This document shows, piece after piece, positions 52,660 to 61,053 of a DNA stretch of 64,000 bases (positions are counted from its first letter, which is position 1; every line of letters starts with the position of its first letter). The position numbers were made by a program, and so were the translations under genes. The stretch lies in assembly GCF_024648885.1 (NCBI RefSeq), contig NZ_JANBBF010000014.1, positions 62,001-126,000 of the forward strand. The letters are read 5' to 3'. Origin of the DNA: Prauserella salsuginis. GTDB lineage: Bacteria > Actinomycetota > Actinomycetes > Mycobacteriales > Pseudonocardiaceae. A model generated the notes under the pieces. That model saw only the letters and a program-made list of their open reading frames with translations. It was not told the DNA's origin and made no database searches.

Positions 52660-53439
52660 TCAGCCACCGTACCGACGATTCCGCACGGCATAGTCACGCA
52701 ACGCGCGGAGAAAGTCGACACGCCGAAAAGCCGGCCAGTAAGCCTCGGTAAACCAGAATTCGGAGTGCGCCGATTGCCACAGCAGAAAACCGGACAAGCG
52801 CTGTTCTCCGGACGTCCGAATGATGAGGTCGGGGTCCGGCTGCCCCGAAGTATACAAATGTTCGGAGATATGGTCGACATCCAGAATCTTGGCCAGCTCG
52901 CGGATGGACGTGCCCTCGTCGGCGTGCTGCCGGAGCAGCTTGCGCACGGCGTGGGCGATCTCCTGTCTGCCGCCGTAGCCGACGGCGACGTTGACGACCA
53001 TGCCCTTGCGGCCGTCGGTGCGCTGCGCGGCGGCCGTGAGGCGGGTCGCGACGTCGGCGGGCAGCAGGTCCTGCGCGCCGACGATGGACAGCTGCCACGG
53101 GTTACCGGGCGCGGCCAGCTCGTCGACGACGTCCGGGATGATCTGCAGCAGCGCCTGCACCTCTTCGTTCGCACGATTGCGCACGTTGTCGGTCGAGAGC
53201 AGGAACAGCGTCACGACCTCGACGTTCGCCTCGCTGCACCAGCCGAGGAAGTCGGCGATCCGCTTGGCGCCGACGCGGTGACCGCCGTTGACGTCGGTGA
53301 AGCCCGCCTCTCTGGCCCACCGGCGGTTGCCGTCGAGGATGATGCCGATGTGCTGGGGATGCTTCCCGCCGGACTGCTGCTGCAACCGCCACGAGTACAG
53401 GCGGTACACGACCTTGGAGGCGAACGACCGAAGACTCAC
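52660..53439 (-). CDS. uppS: short-chain Z-isoprenyl diphosphate synthase (Rv1086-like)
   Basis: 259 residues from GTG 53439. UPPS-family motifs: IILDGNRRWAR (catalytic Asp), FLLSTDN, VNVAVGYGGRQEI, ISEHLYTSGQPDPDLIIRTS and WFTEAYWPAFRRVDFLRALR. The LYTSGQPDPDLIIRTSGEQR and LSGFLLWQSAHSEFW stretches match M. tuberculosis Rv1086, the Z,E-farnesyl diphosphate synthase, better than decaprenyl or undecaprenyl synthases. The gene supplies precursors for polyprenyl phosphate carriers. Confidence 0.93.
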   Translation of the reverse strand: MSLRSFASKVVYRLYSWRLQQQSGGKHPQHIGIILDGNRRWAREAGFTDVNGGHRVGAKRIADFLGWCSEANVEVVTLFLLSTDNVRNRANEEVQALLQIIPDVVDELAAPGNPWQLSIVGAQDLLPADVATRLTAAAQRTDGRKGMVVNVAVGYGGRQEIAHAVRKLLRQHADEGTSIRELAKILDVDHISEHLYTSGQPDPDLIIRTSGEQRLSGFLLWQSAHSEFWFTEAYWPAFRRVDFLRALRDYAVRNRRYGG

Positions 53440-53555
53440 GTCCAGGCAGCGTACGCCTGCCCGCGTGGGCATGGTGCGAGCTCGTCATCACTTCCGAACG
53501 TGACGTTCACACCTCACGGGTGCACCCGGCACCCACGCGCCCCTAACCTGGCTGT

Positions 53556-54248
53556 GTGAGCACTCTGAGCGGCGAGCACCCGGCGAAGCACGAGCGTCCG
53601 GAGAAATCCGTCGACAACCGGCCGCGGTTGCGGGGCCACCTGCACTTCTGGAGTTTCTTCGGTGCCGTCGCCGCGGGCGCCACACTCATCGCCCTCGCTG
53701 CGTCGACGGTGTCGGGACTGGCCGCGCTGGCGACGTCGATCTACGGCACGACGGTGCTCGGCCTGTTCGGCGTCAGCGCGCTGTATCACCGGCACATCTG
53801 GAGCCCGCGCGCCTATCAGTGGATGAAGCGCGCCGACCACTCGATGATCTTCCTGTTCATCGCCGGCACCTACACGCCGTTCACGCTGCTCGCGATGTCG
53901 CAGCCCACGGGCTACATCGTGCTCACGGTCGTCTGGACGGGCGCGATCGCGGGCGTGGCACTGAAGATGCTGTGGCCGACGGCACCGCGCTGGTTCGGCG
54001 TGCCGATCTACGTGGCACTCGGCTGGGTGGCGGTGTTCGTGCTGCCCGAACTGGCCACCAACGGCGGTGTGGCCGCGCTGGTGCTGCTGCTCGTCGGCGG
54101 TGGGCTGTACACGCTCGGCTCGGTGTTCTACGCGACGCACTGGCCGAACTACTGGCCGAAGACCTTCGGGTATCACGAGTTCTTCCACGCCTGCACCGTC
54201 CTGGCCGCGATCTGCCACTACATCGCCATCTGGCTCTCGATGTACTGA
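53556..54248 (+). CDS. trhA: hemolysin III / PAQR family membrane protein
   Basis: 230 residues from GTG 53556, with TAACCT 6 bases upstream (leaderless). Seven hydrophobic helices with the PAQR/HlyIII residues: GVSALYHRHIW, MKRADHSMIFLFIAGTYTPF, and FGYHEFFHACTVLAAICHYIA (zinc His). In E. coli such a protein (TrhA) influences membrane lipid homeostasis. The pair with uppS follows the mycobacterial order. Confidence 0.93.
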   Translation: MSTLSGEHPAKHERPEKSVDNRPRLRGHLHFWSFFGAVAAGATLIALAASTVSGLAALATSIYGTTVLGLFGVSALYHRHIWSPRAYQWMKRADHSMIFLFIAGTYTPFTLLAMSQPTGYIVLTVVWTGAIAGVALKMLWPTAPRWFGVPIYVALGWVAVFVLPELATNGGVAALVLLLVGGGLYTLGSVFYATHWPNYWPKTFGYHEFFHACTVLAAICHYIAIWLSMY

Positions 54249-54377
54249 CAGAGCCGGACCGGGTCACGCGGTCTGCCTCGACACCGACCCTCTCGGATCG
54301 GGCCGTAACGCCACGGGTGCGACCCGAGCAGTCGACAGGACGCCGCTCACCCGCTCGCGTATGCGCAGGAACGCCCG

Positions 54378-54938
54378 TCACCGGCAGTAGCGTGCGGCGA
54401 GCTCGACGACGCGGTCGTCGCGATGCTCCGCGCGCAGCCGTCCGGCTCGCTCCAGCAGGCTGAGGCCGTGCATTGCCGCCCACAGGACCTCGGTCACGGT
54501 GCCGTCGCCGTCGTCGCCGATCGCGTCGGCGAGCGCGGCGAATCCCTCGCGCAGTTCCGACTCCGCGTCCTCCTGCGCGAACCGTGCATCGAGCGGCAAC
54601 TGGAACATCGCCTCGTACAGGGCCGGGTGGGAGGCTGCGAAGTCCAGGTAGGCGACGGCCACCGCTTCGACGGCCCTGCGGCCGCGGTTCCCGCCCACGG
54701 CGGCACGGCACGTCTGCGCCAGTTCGACGAACCCTTCCAGTGCGACGGCGCGCATGATCTCGGTCTTGCCACCCGGAAAGTGCCCGTAGAGCACCGGCTG
54801 GGTGTAGCCGATCGAATCGGCCAGGTGACGCGTCGTCACGGCATCCCATCCGTCGGCGTCGGCCCTGGCGCGGGCAGCGTCCAGAATCCGCCGGCGTCGT
54901 TCCTCGGTACGACGCCGGCGCGCCGCGGTTTGGGCCAT
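54378..54938 (-). CDS. TetR-family regulator (WHG domain)
   Basis: 186 residues. Helix-turn-helix RRRILDAARARADADGWDAV, TTRHLADSIGYTQPVLYGHFPGGKTEIM; the C-terminal part has WAAMHGLSLLERAGRL, the WHG-type signature. It is divergent from a DUF1772 membrane protein and probably represses it through the 35-base palindrome between them. Confidence 0.9.
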   Translation of the reverse strand: MAQTAARRRRTEERRRRILDAARARADADGWDAVTTRHLADSIGYTQPVLYGHFPGGKTEIMRAVALEGFVELAQTCRAAVGGNRGRRAVEAVAVAYLDFAASHPALYEAMFQLPLDARFAQEDAESELREGFAALADAIGDDGDGTVTEVLWAAMHGLSLLERAGRLRAEHRDDRVVELAARYCR

Positions 54939-54972
54939 CTCTCCTCCTTGCCGTCCACGGCAGCCCTGTTTA

Positions 54973-55007
54973 GTCTAGCGGTGCTAGGTTTTCTAGCATC
55001 GCTAGAC
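54973..55007. promoter_or_regulatory. TetR operator between TetR and DUF1772 genes
   Basis: GTCTAGCGGTGCTAG (54973-54987) and CTAGCATCGCTAGAC (54993-55007) match at 14 of 15 positions across a 5-base spacer, the shape of two overlapping TetR sites. The site lies 14 bases before the DUF1772 start. Confidence 0.7.
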
Positions 55008-55021
55008 CGAGGGATTTGCCC

Positions 55022-55471
55022 ATGACTCCGGTACTCGCCGTCGTCACCGCGACCGTGGTCGGCCTGATGGTCGGCGTGGAACTCGCCGTCGCGCTCGTCG
55101 TCAACCCGATCCTGCTCCGACTGCCGGTGGGAGCCTCACTCGAAGGTCGTGCGGACGGGGCACGCATACTCGGCCGCGCCATGCCCGTCTGGTATGCGGC
55201 CTCACTCGCGCTCACGGCAGCCCTCACGGCCGTCACGTGGGGGACGGCTCCGGCCGCCCCGGCCGGTGTCGCGGTAGCGCTGCTGATGATCAGCGTGGTC
55301 ATGTCGGTCGTGTTGCTCGTGCCGATCAACAACAGATCGGCGACGTGGACGGCCGACCACCATCCGCCGGACTGGCGTGAACAGCACCGGCGCTGGGACC
55401 GCCTGCACTACGTCCGTGTCGCGATCATCGTCGGCGCCTTCGTGCTCGTGCTGGCCGCCACAGCGGTGTGA
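55022..55471 (+). CDS. DUF1772 family membrane protein
   Basis: 149 residues from ATG 55022, with GAGGGA 7 bases upstream. Four hydrophobic helices (VVTATVVGLMVGVELAVALV, ASLALTAALTAVTWG, VAVALLMISVVMSVVLLVPI, VRVAIIVGAFVLVLAA). DUF1772 (anthrone oxygenase-like) motifs include NNRSATW and the W-R-x-x-H-R-R-W-D-R pattern. It is controlled by the adjacent TetR; the function is not clear. Confidence 0.88.
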   Translation: MTPVLAVVTATVVGLMVGVELAVALVVNPILLRLPVGASLEGRADGARILGRAMPVWYAASLALTAALTAVTWGTAPAAPAGVAVALLMISVVMSVVLLVPINNRSATWTADHHPPDWREQHRRWDRLHYVRVAIIVGAFVLVLAATAV

Positions 55472-55474
55472 CCA

Positions 55475-55990
55475 CTAACCCGTGCGGAGGAACGGGGTGA
55501 GCGCTTCCTCCAGCTTGTCGATGGCCCCCGATGCGGTGCGCTGATCGATGATGCCCTCCAGCGCGTGGGCGGTGACGTCGAGCCGCCCGGGATGCCACAC
55601 GAGCTGCACCACGGCGGAGTTCATGCCCATCGCACCCGCGCCGACCATCCCGACGAGGACGAGCGGCGATGCGACGTCCCGCCGCGGCAAGGCAGCCTCG
55701 TCGAGCAGCGGTGCCGCGACGTCTCGTGCTCGCGCCACGGCGTCGTCGGTGCAGGGCACGGCGAGACTACGGCTCAGTCCGGTGACTCGGGTGAACAGAC
55801 GCGCGCCGAGGCGTCCGCCCGTTCTGCCGCCGGAGGCGCCGCCCCGAGACCCCGGTACGCCGCCGCCCGCCGCCCCTCCGATCGCACCACCGGCCGCGCC
55901 GACCTCGCCGTTGCGCTCGACCAGGAGGTCGCGCACGTGGTCGTGGGCGAGCACCGGCGACGGGTGATCCTTCTCGCCACGTTTGCGCAT
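55475..55990 (-). CDS. hypothetical protein with Gly-rich middle
   Basis: 171 residues from ATG 55990. The N-terminal 30 residues (MRKRGEKDHPSPVLAHDHVRD) are charged. A Gly/Ala-rich segment (GAAGGAIGGAAGGGVPG) follows, and the C-terminal 70 residues look folded and include VLVGMVGAGAMGMNSAVVQL and a late ALEGIIDQ helix. The gene overlaps the next ORF on the other strand by a few bases at their 5' ends. Not recognised. Confidence 0.5.
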   Translation of the reverse strand: MRKRGEKDHPSPVLAHDHVRDLLVERNGEVGAAGGAIGGAAGGGVPGSRGGASGGRTGGRLGARLFTRVTGLSRSLAVPCTDDAVARARDVAAPLLDEAALPRRDVASPLVLVGMVGAGAMGMNSAVVQLVWHPGRLDVTAHALEGIIDQRTASGAIDKLEEALTPFLRTG

Positions 55991-56051
55991 GCCGGGATCC
56001 TCGCACGGAAATCGGCCGCATCCGCCCGCCTGCCACGGAACAATCACCCGT

Positions 56052-56477
56052 GTGACAGCGACAGGTTCCAGCATGTCCCGCAACACCCCCGCGCGGCGGG
56101 CGGTCCGCGCAGCGGTCGTGATCTGTGCCGGGGCCGTCCTGGTGGCGGCGGTGATCGGGGCCGGCCGGGCCGTGTCCTTGCGGGAGGACGTCCTGCACCG
56201 CAGTTCCTCGGCCGGCGCCGGCGTGACATACCCGTATCAGGGGACACGGCACGCCGCCGATCTCCTTCTCGTGGAGGTCACGCGCATCGTCGGAACCTCG
56301 TACGAACTCCGCCTCGGCCCCGGCGCGGACACGTACCACTACCCGGTCGAACTGCACTTCGGCGGCGCCGAACCACGCGTCCGGCATGTCCGGTGGGATC
56401 CCGACGGAGTTGCCGTCGACTTCGCCGACGGCAACTCCGTCCATGTCGCCGCGGACAACTTCCGCAGCACTCGGTGA
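56052..56477 (+). CDS. hypothetical secreted or membrane-anchored protein
   Basis: 141 residues from GTG 56052 (ATG 56073 is also possible). One N-terminal membrane helix (RAVRAAVVICAGAVLVAAVIG) precedes a beta-rich extracytoplasmic domain (ADLLLVEVTRIVGTSYELRL, VELHFGGAEPRVRHVRWDPDG). No domain recognised. The annotation rests on the coding-like composition and the signal-anchor pattern. Confidence 0.6.
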   Translation: MTATGSSMSRNTPARRAVRAAVVICAGAVLVAAVIGAGRAVSLREDVLHRSSSAGAGVTYPYQGTRHAADLLLVEVTRIVGTSYELRLGPGADTYHYPVELHFGGAEPRVRHVRWDPDGVAVDFADGNSVHVAADNFRSTR

Positions 56478-56505
56478 TCACCACACGACGACCGCCCGAC
56501 ACCGG

Positions 56506-57516
56506 CTACCCGTCGGCCGGGGTGAACTTCTCCCGGTGGATGTTCCGGGGCGCCATCCGCCTGCGTTTGAACGACTTCACCCCGGCCTCCACCATCGCCG
56601 GCGGGCCGCACAGCCAGCCCGTCCAGCCACGTGCCGTGGAGACGTCCTCGACGAACGCATCGGTCGGGAACCCCTCGCGGTAACCGTCGACCGGCTCGTG
56701 CGACAGGACCGGGACGAACCGGAAGTTCGGGTACTGCCCTGCCAGTTCGGTCAGCCGCTCGCCGTCGTACAGCTCCTCCTCGCCACGAACGCCGTGGTAC
56801 AGCACGACTTCCCGCTCCGGGTGCCTGCGCAGCGCCGTCCGCACGATGCCGACCAGCGGTGCCAGGCCGGTGCCGCCGCCGATGAGGACCATCGGCCCGC
56901 CGTCGTCCTCGGACTCCGGCGGCAGGTGGAAATCGCCCAACGGGCCGGAAATGTCCACCTCGTCGCCCTCGGCCAGGCCGTCGAACAGCCAGCCGTGCGT
57001 GGCCACCCCGCCGGGCACGAGCTTGACGTGCAGTTCGAGCACCTTGTCCTCGTCGGCCGTGTTGGCCAGCGAGTACTGCCTGCGCTCGCCCGAACCCGGC
57101 ACGACCAACTCGACGTACTGGCCCGCGTCGAACGTCAACGGCTCGTTCAACCCGAGCAGGATCCGCCGCGTGTCGCGGGCGATGTCGGAGACCTCCCGCA
57201 CCGTGGCGACCATGTCCCGCAACGGATTCGCCGTCCGCGCCGCACTCGTGCCCTGTGGGCGCAGTTCGACGTCGCCGCGCGGCCGCGCCTGACAGGCGAG
57301 CGCCATTCCCGCACAGCGCTCCTCGTCGGACAGTGTCTCCACCGGCGACGAGCCGTGGTCGACCTCGCCGGCGACGACGTGCAGCTTGCACGTACCGCAT
57401 GTGCCCTGGTTGCACGAGTTCGGCATCCACACACCCGCCCGCAGGCAGGCGTCCAGCAGCGCCTGGTCCTCATCGCACTCGACGCTGCGCCCGCCGACGG
57501 TGACCGCGAACGTCAT
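56506..57516 (-). CDS. gcoB: GcoB-like [2Fe-2S]/FAD reductase of guaiacol O-demethylase
   Basis: 336 residues. An N-terminal plant-type [2Fe-2S] ferredoxin domain has Cys35, Cys40, Cys43 and Cys75. An FAD domain (RRQYSLAN) and an NAD domain (MVLIGGGTGLAPLVGIVRTA, GWLCGPPAMVEAG) follow. This three-part single-chain reductase, encoded next to a GcoA-type P450, is the described GcoB arrangement. It passes electrons from NADH to the P450. The gene follows gcoA by 1 base. Confidence 0.9.
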   Translation of the reverse strand: MTFAVTVGGRSVECDEDQALLDACLRAGVWMPNSCNQGTCGTCKLHVVAGEVDHGSSPVETLSDEERCAGMALACQARPRGDVELRPQGTSAARTANPLRDMVATVREVSDIARDTRRILLGLNEPLTFDAGQYVELVVPGSGERRQYSLANTADEDKVLELHVKLVPGGVATHGWLFDGLAEGDEVDISGPLGDFHLPPESEDDGGPMVLIGGGTGLAPLVGIVRTALRRHPEREVVLYHGVRGEEELYDGERLTELAGQYPNFRFVPVLSHEPVDGYREGFPTDAFVEDVSTARGWTGWLCGPPAMVEAGVKSFKRRRMAPRNIHREKFTPADG

Positions 57517-57517
57517 G

Positions 57518-58741
57518 TCAGACCTCCCACGTCACGTGCAGGCTCGTCGGCCCGCGGAAACCCCAGCCCCAGAACTCGACGCCTTCGCGGGTGTCGCGCT
57601 CCAGGTTCGGAATCGCCTCGAACAGCTCCTCCAGGGCGATCCGCATGGTGTGGTTGGCGAAGTAGATGCCGGCGCACGCGTGGTTGCCCGCGCCGAACGC
57701 GAGGTGCGGAAGCGGCGGGCGGTGCAGGTCGTAGGTGGTCGGCGCCTCGTAGCGACCGGTGTCGTGGTTGGCCGAGCCGTACGACATCATCACCGCCGTA
57801 CCCTCCGGCAGGTCGACACCGGCGACCGTCACCGGCTTGGTCGAGATCCTCGCCGTGGCCGACCAGATCGGCGACGTCCAGCGCACCCCCTCGGCGATCG
57901 CGCGCGGCACCAGCGTCGGATCGTCCACGACCTCCTCGAGCTGCTCCGGCCTGCTGAACAGGCCCACGAGCGTCGACGCCATGCCGTGGCCCGGCTCCTG
58001 CATCGCGCCGAGCAGGTACACGTAGATCGTCGGGTAGATGTACTCGCGGTCCCGGGTCTGTCCCGGCGGCATGCCGTCGTGCAGCCAGTGCGAGATGGCG
58101 CTGTCGTCGGGGCGGGCGATCCACTTGTCGATCAGCGGGTCGACGATCGACCGGATCTCGGCCTTGGCCTCGTCACCCTCGACGAAGCCCTCCGGGTTGG
58201 CGAACTCGCCGTCCTCGGTCATCGCCGCGTTCGTGAAGGATCGGCTCAGCTTGGCGAACCATTCGCGCAGCTTGTCCGACTCGACGTCCTGCAGCCCCAG
58301 CAGGTCGCCGAGGGAACGCACACTGACCGGCTCGCAGAACTGCGCGACCAGCTCGGCCTGCCCGTCGGCCTCGAACTGTTCCAGGTAGCGACGCGCGATG
58401 GGCCGCACCAGGTCCTCGATCCACCGGTCAACCTCGGCGGGCTGCAACGCGGGTTCGATCATCGTGCGCAGGTCGGCGTGCACGTCACCGTTGACACCGA
58501 TGACAGCCGGGTGGCCGAAGGTGCGGCCGCCCGCGGGCGTGATGACCGCCTCGAAGTCGGGGCTCGTCGCGATCTCGCGGCAGACCTCCTCGGTGGAGGC
58601 CACGTACGAGCCCAGCACGGGCACATATGCCAGAGGCGCCTCGGCACGCAACCGCTCGTAGGTGGCGTACGGATTGCGTTCCAGATCGGCCATCGTGACC
58701 TCGTCGAGCCAGGACAGGTCGGGCCGTTCGGTCGTCGTCAT
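57518..58741 (-). CDS. gcoA: GcoA-like cytochrome P450, aromatic O-demethylase
   Basis: 407 residues from ATG 58741 (GGGAGGAGA 7 bases upstream), the same length as GcoA. The haem motif [10 protein letters not shown] places the axial Cys at 356. The three active-site phenylalanines of GcoA fall at the same numbers: Phe75, Phe169 and Phe395, and Thr296 is present. The I-helix reads GAMQEPGHG, without the usual acid-Thr pair. As described for GcoA, it should demethylate guaiacol to catechol and formaldehyde. An upstream extension of the frame is not family sequence. Confidence 0.93.
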   Translation of the reverse strand: MTTTERPDLSWLDEVTMADLERNPYATYERLRAEAPLAYVPVLGSYVASTEEVCREIATSPDFEAVITPAGGRTFGHPAVIGVNGDVHADLRTMIEPALQPAEVDRWIEDLVRPIARRYLEQFEADGQAELVAQFCEPVSVRSLGDLLGLQDVESDKLREWFAKLSRSFTNAAMTEDGEFANPEGFVEGDEAKAEIRSIVDPLIDKWIARPDDSAISHWLHDGMPPGQTRDREYIYPTIYVYLLGAMQEPGHGMASTLVGLFSRPEQLEEVVDDPTLVPRAIAEGVRWTSPIWSATARISTKPVTVAGVDLPEGTAVMMSYGSANHDTGRYEAPTTYDLHRPPLPHLAFGAGNHACAGIYFANHTMRIALEELFEAIPNLERDTREGVEFWGWGFRGPTSLHVTWEV

Positions 58742-58955
58742 CAGGGCGTCTCCTCCCACGTCGTTGTCCGGGATGAGCACGGAAGGTAGGGCCGCCCGCA
58801 CGTTCCCGGCGACACGGTTCGCGCGCCCACGACACCGATCGCGCGAGTAGCACGGATTTCTCGGCGCGCGGCCGCCGAGTCGAAGACGTCGCCTGCTGTC
58901 GAGCCGCGGGAACATCGCTGGTCGGTGATCTGTGCCTCGGGTACGGTCTATGGCT
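58742..58955. promoter_or_regulatory. gcoA/gcoR divergent promoter region
   Basis: 214 bases between the P450 and AraC-type genes. A TACGGT box at 58942-58947 is placed for a leaderless start of the regulator at 58956. No clean AraC direct repeat stands out; a GC-rich stretch (GCGCGCGGCCGCCGAG near 58865) may hold a binding site. Confidence 0.4.
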
Positions 58956-59894
58956 ATGCGCGCACGACGTGGTCGCGCACCGCACGACTGGGACCAGGCG
59001 TCCCGGGAGGTGGCGGACGCGTATTTTCCCCACGAGCTCCGGCCGCTGGGTGGTGGCCGCGAGCCTCGGTTGACGCTGCACACGCTCGACCTCGGCCCGG
59101 TACTGGTCGGACATGTCGGCTGGGGCGCGGACGTCGGTATCGAGTGCGACTACCCCGGCGCCTACGAGGTGAACCTGCCGCTCACCGGCCATCTGGAGAG
59201 CCGCGGCAGGCACGGCCCGGTGTCGTCCGTTCCCGGCCAGGGGACCGTCTTCCGTGCGGACACGCCGTCGCTGATCAGCCACTGGGACGCCACGTGCACC
59301 GTGCTGGGCGTCAAGTTCGACAGCGCCTGGCTCGACCGCGAATCCGAACGGGTGCTCGGCACCGACAGGGCGGGACTGCGCGCGGAGCTGCCCGACCAGC
59401 TGCAGGTCGACGCGGGCCGCGCGCACGCCTGGCGGCAGGTCGTCGACAGCCTCGCGGCGCATCTGCAGAGTCCCGAACTGTTCGCCGACGTCGCACCGGT
59501 TCGCCAGCAGCTCGCCGGGGCGGTCGCCGCGGGGTTCCTGCTCGCGAGCTGTCCGGACTCTGGGGCGGGTGCTCCGGCACGCCCACGCGCGATCCGCAAG
59601 CTGCTCGACCAGTTGCACGACGACCCCGGCCGCGCGTGGACGGCGGGCGAGATGGCCGCCATCGCGGGCACGACCGTGCGACGGTTGCAGGAGGGATTCC
59701 GCCGCTGGGTCGGGACCACGCCCACGGAGTACCTGACGGACGTCCGCCTGCGGCGCGCGCACGCCGAATTGGTCGGCCCTGCGACGCCGACGGTCAGCGA
59801 CGTCGCCGCACGTTGGGGATTCTCCAGCGCCAGCCGCTTCGCCGCGGCGTATCGCAAGCGGTACGGCAGGCCGCCGTCACAGGCGCGGGACTGA
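58956..59894 (+). CDS. gcoR: AraC-family regulator of the gcoAB operon
   Basis: About 312 residues; starts at 58932, 58950 and 58956 are all in frame, and 58956 fits the TACGGT box best. The N-terminal AraC_binding_2-type domain includes [18 protein letters not shown] and a SWHW-like [15 protein letters not shown]. The C-terminal AraC helix-turn-helix includes [33 protein letters not shown] and [20 protein letters not shown]. Divergent position suggests it activates gcoAB in response to guaiacol or a related aromatic. Confidence 0.85.
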   Translation: MRARRGRAPHDWDQASREVADAYFPHELRPLGGGREPRLTLHTLDLGPVLVGHVGWGADVGIECDYPGAYEVNLPLTGHLESRGRHGPVSSVPGQGTVFRADTPSLISHWDATCTVLGVKFDSAWLDRESERVLGTDRAGLRAELPDQLQVDAGRAHAWRQVVDSLAAHLQSPELFADVAPVRQQLAGAVAAGFLLASCPDSGAGAPARPRAIRKLLDQLHDDPGRAWTAGEMAAIAGTTVRRLQEGFRRWVGTTPTEYLTDVRLRRAHAELVGPATPTVSDVAARWGFSSASRFAAAYRKRYGRPPSQARD

Positions 59895-59948
59895 CGCGAC
59901 GACACGTAGACTGCGGCCGGAGACCGCCCGGACGTTCGAGGAGAGCCG

Positions 59949-59984
59949 TTGACCGACGTCGATTCCGCCACCTGGCTGCGTTGA
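59949..59984 (+). other. 12-codon leader ORF before the NUDIX gene
   Basis: TTG 59949 with GAGGAG 5 to 10 bases upstream opens a frame LTDVDSATWLR ending in a TGA that shares one base with ATG 59984. It may be a translationally coupled leader or the relic of a longer NUDIX N-terminus after a small indel. Confidence 0.35.
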
Positions 59985-60424
59985 TGGCGAGCGGGAACGG
60001 CACCGTCGGCGTCGGCGTCGTGGTGCGAGACGCCGACGAACGCGTGCTGCTCGGGCTCCGGGACAAGGCGGGCGAACCGACCGTCTGGTGCCTGCCCGGC
60101 GGCGCGGTCGACCCCGGCGAGAGCTTCGAAAGCGCCGCCGCACGCGAACTCGCCGAGGAAACCGGCCTGATCGCGGGATCGGTGCAGGTCACCCACCTCC
60201 TGCTCTCGCCCGCACCGAGCGTCACGGCCACCGCCGTGGCCGTCGCCCGCGACGTCCACGGTGAACCGCAGGTACTCGAACCGCAGGTGTTCCGCAGCTG
60301 GCAGTGGTTCCCCGACGACGACCTGCCCGACGCGCTCTTCCCTGCGACCCGCCTCGCACTCGACGCCCTGGGCACAGGATCGGCTCCGGACGCGGCCGCC
60401 TCCTACCGCCTCGAGCACGTCTAG
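59984..60424 (+). CDS. NUDIX hydrolase
   Basis: 146 residues from ATG 59984. The NUDIX box is complete: GGAVDPGESFESAAARELAEETGL (G-x5-E-x7-R-E-x2-E-E). Preceding VGVGVVVRDADERVLLGLRD and the hydrophobic QWFPDDDLP make a standard small NUDIX enzyme that cleaves a nucleoside diphosphate linked to another group; substrate not predictable. The start is coupled to a 12-codon leader ORF. It follows the AraC gene by 89 bases and may be on its own promoter. Confidence 0.9.
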   Translation: MASGNGTVGVGVVVRDADERVLLGLRDKAGEPTVWCLPGGAVDPGESFESAAARELAEETGLIAGSVQVTHLLLSPAPSVTATAVAVARDVHGEPQVLEPQVFRSWQWFPDDDLPDALFPATRLALDALGTGSAPDAAASYRLEHV

Positions 60425-60515
60425 TCGTTGCGGGGCAGGAGATCGTCGCGGTGGCAGTGCCGGACGAGCCGCCTCGCCGGTGCCGTGACTCCGCTGGAAG
60501 CGGTGCTCCGAGCGT

Positions 60516-60971
60516 TCAATCCTCCCGCACAACGGTCGTCGTATCGACGGTCGCGGTGGAGCCGCGGGAGTCGGTCGGGCGTAGCTCGGCAAGCGGCAGC
60601 CCGCTCTCGCCGACGAGAACGGAGTGGGACTCGCCCGGGCCGAACGCATGTCGCTCGCCCCACTGGCGCATCGCCACGATGACGGCGAAGAGGTCACGGC
60701 CGGCGTCGGTGAGCACGTAGAGCTGCCGGCGTCCCGAAGGAGCCGGCTGCCGGTCGAGGACGCCGCGCTCGAGCAGGCGCCGGAGCCGGTCGCTGAGGAT
60801 GTTGCGTGCGATTCCGGTGCGGTGCTGAAAGTCGCTGAACGATCGTGCGCCGTCCATCGCGTCGCGCACGATCAGCAGGATCCACCGGTCTCCGACCAGA
60901 TCGAGCGTGCGCGCGACCGGACACGACGCGTCCGTCCAGTCCATGTCGACGAAACGAGCGGCGTGAGCCAT
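60516..60971 (-). CDS. HxlR-family regulator
   Basis: 151 residues from ATG 60971, with AGGAG 5 bases upstream. HxlR core: CPVARTLDLVGDRWILLIVR, DAMDGARSFSDFQHRTGIAR, NILSDRLRRLLERGVLDRQ, and a C-terminal MRQWGERHAFG segment. The Cys near the N-terminus (DASCPVART) could be a redox or electrophile sensor, as in HypR/YodB types. It is divergent from an MFS exporter, which it probably represses. Confidence 0.9.
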   Translation of the reverse strand: MAHAARFVDMDWTDASCPVARTLDLVGDRWILLIVRDAMDGARSFSDFQHRTGIARNILSDRLRRLLERGVLDRQPAPSGRRQLYVLTDAGRDLFAVIVAMRQWGERHAFGPGESHSVLVGESGLPLAELRPTDSRGSTATVDTTTVVRED

Positions 60972-61022
60972 CACTACTCCTGATGAGTTGCTGATTGAAA
61001 CCATTCTGCCCTACGGTGCGAT

Positions 61023-61045
61023 CAGTTGCATTTTGCTACCAACTG
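61023..61045. promoter_or_regulatory. HxlR operator candidate upstream of the MFS gene
   Basis: CAGTTG-N11-CAACTG, a 6-bp inverted repeat, 8 bases before the MFS start. AGTTGC occurs both here (61024) and at 60986, near the regulator start. Confidence 0.5.
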
Positions 61046-61053
61046 GAGGTTCC

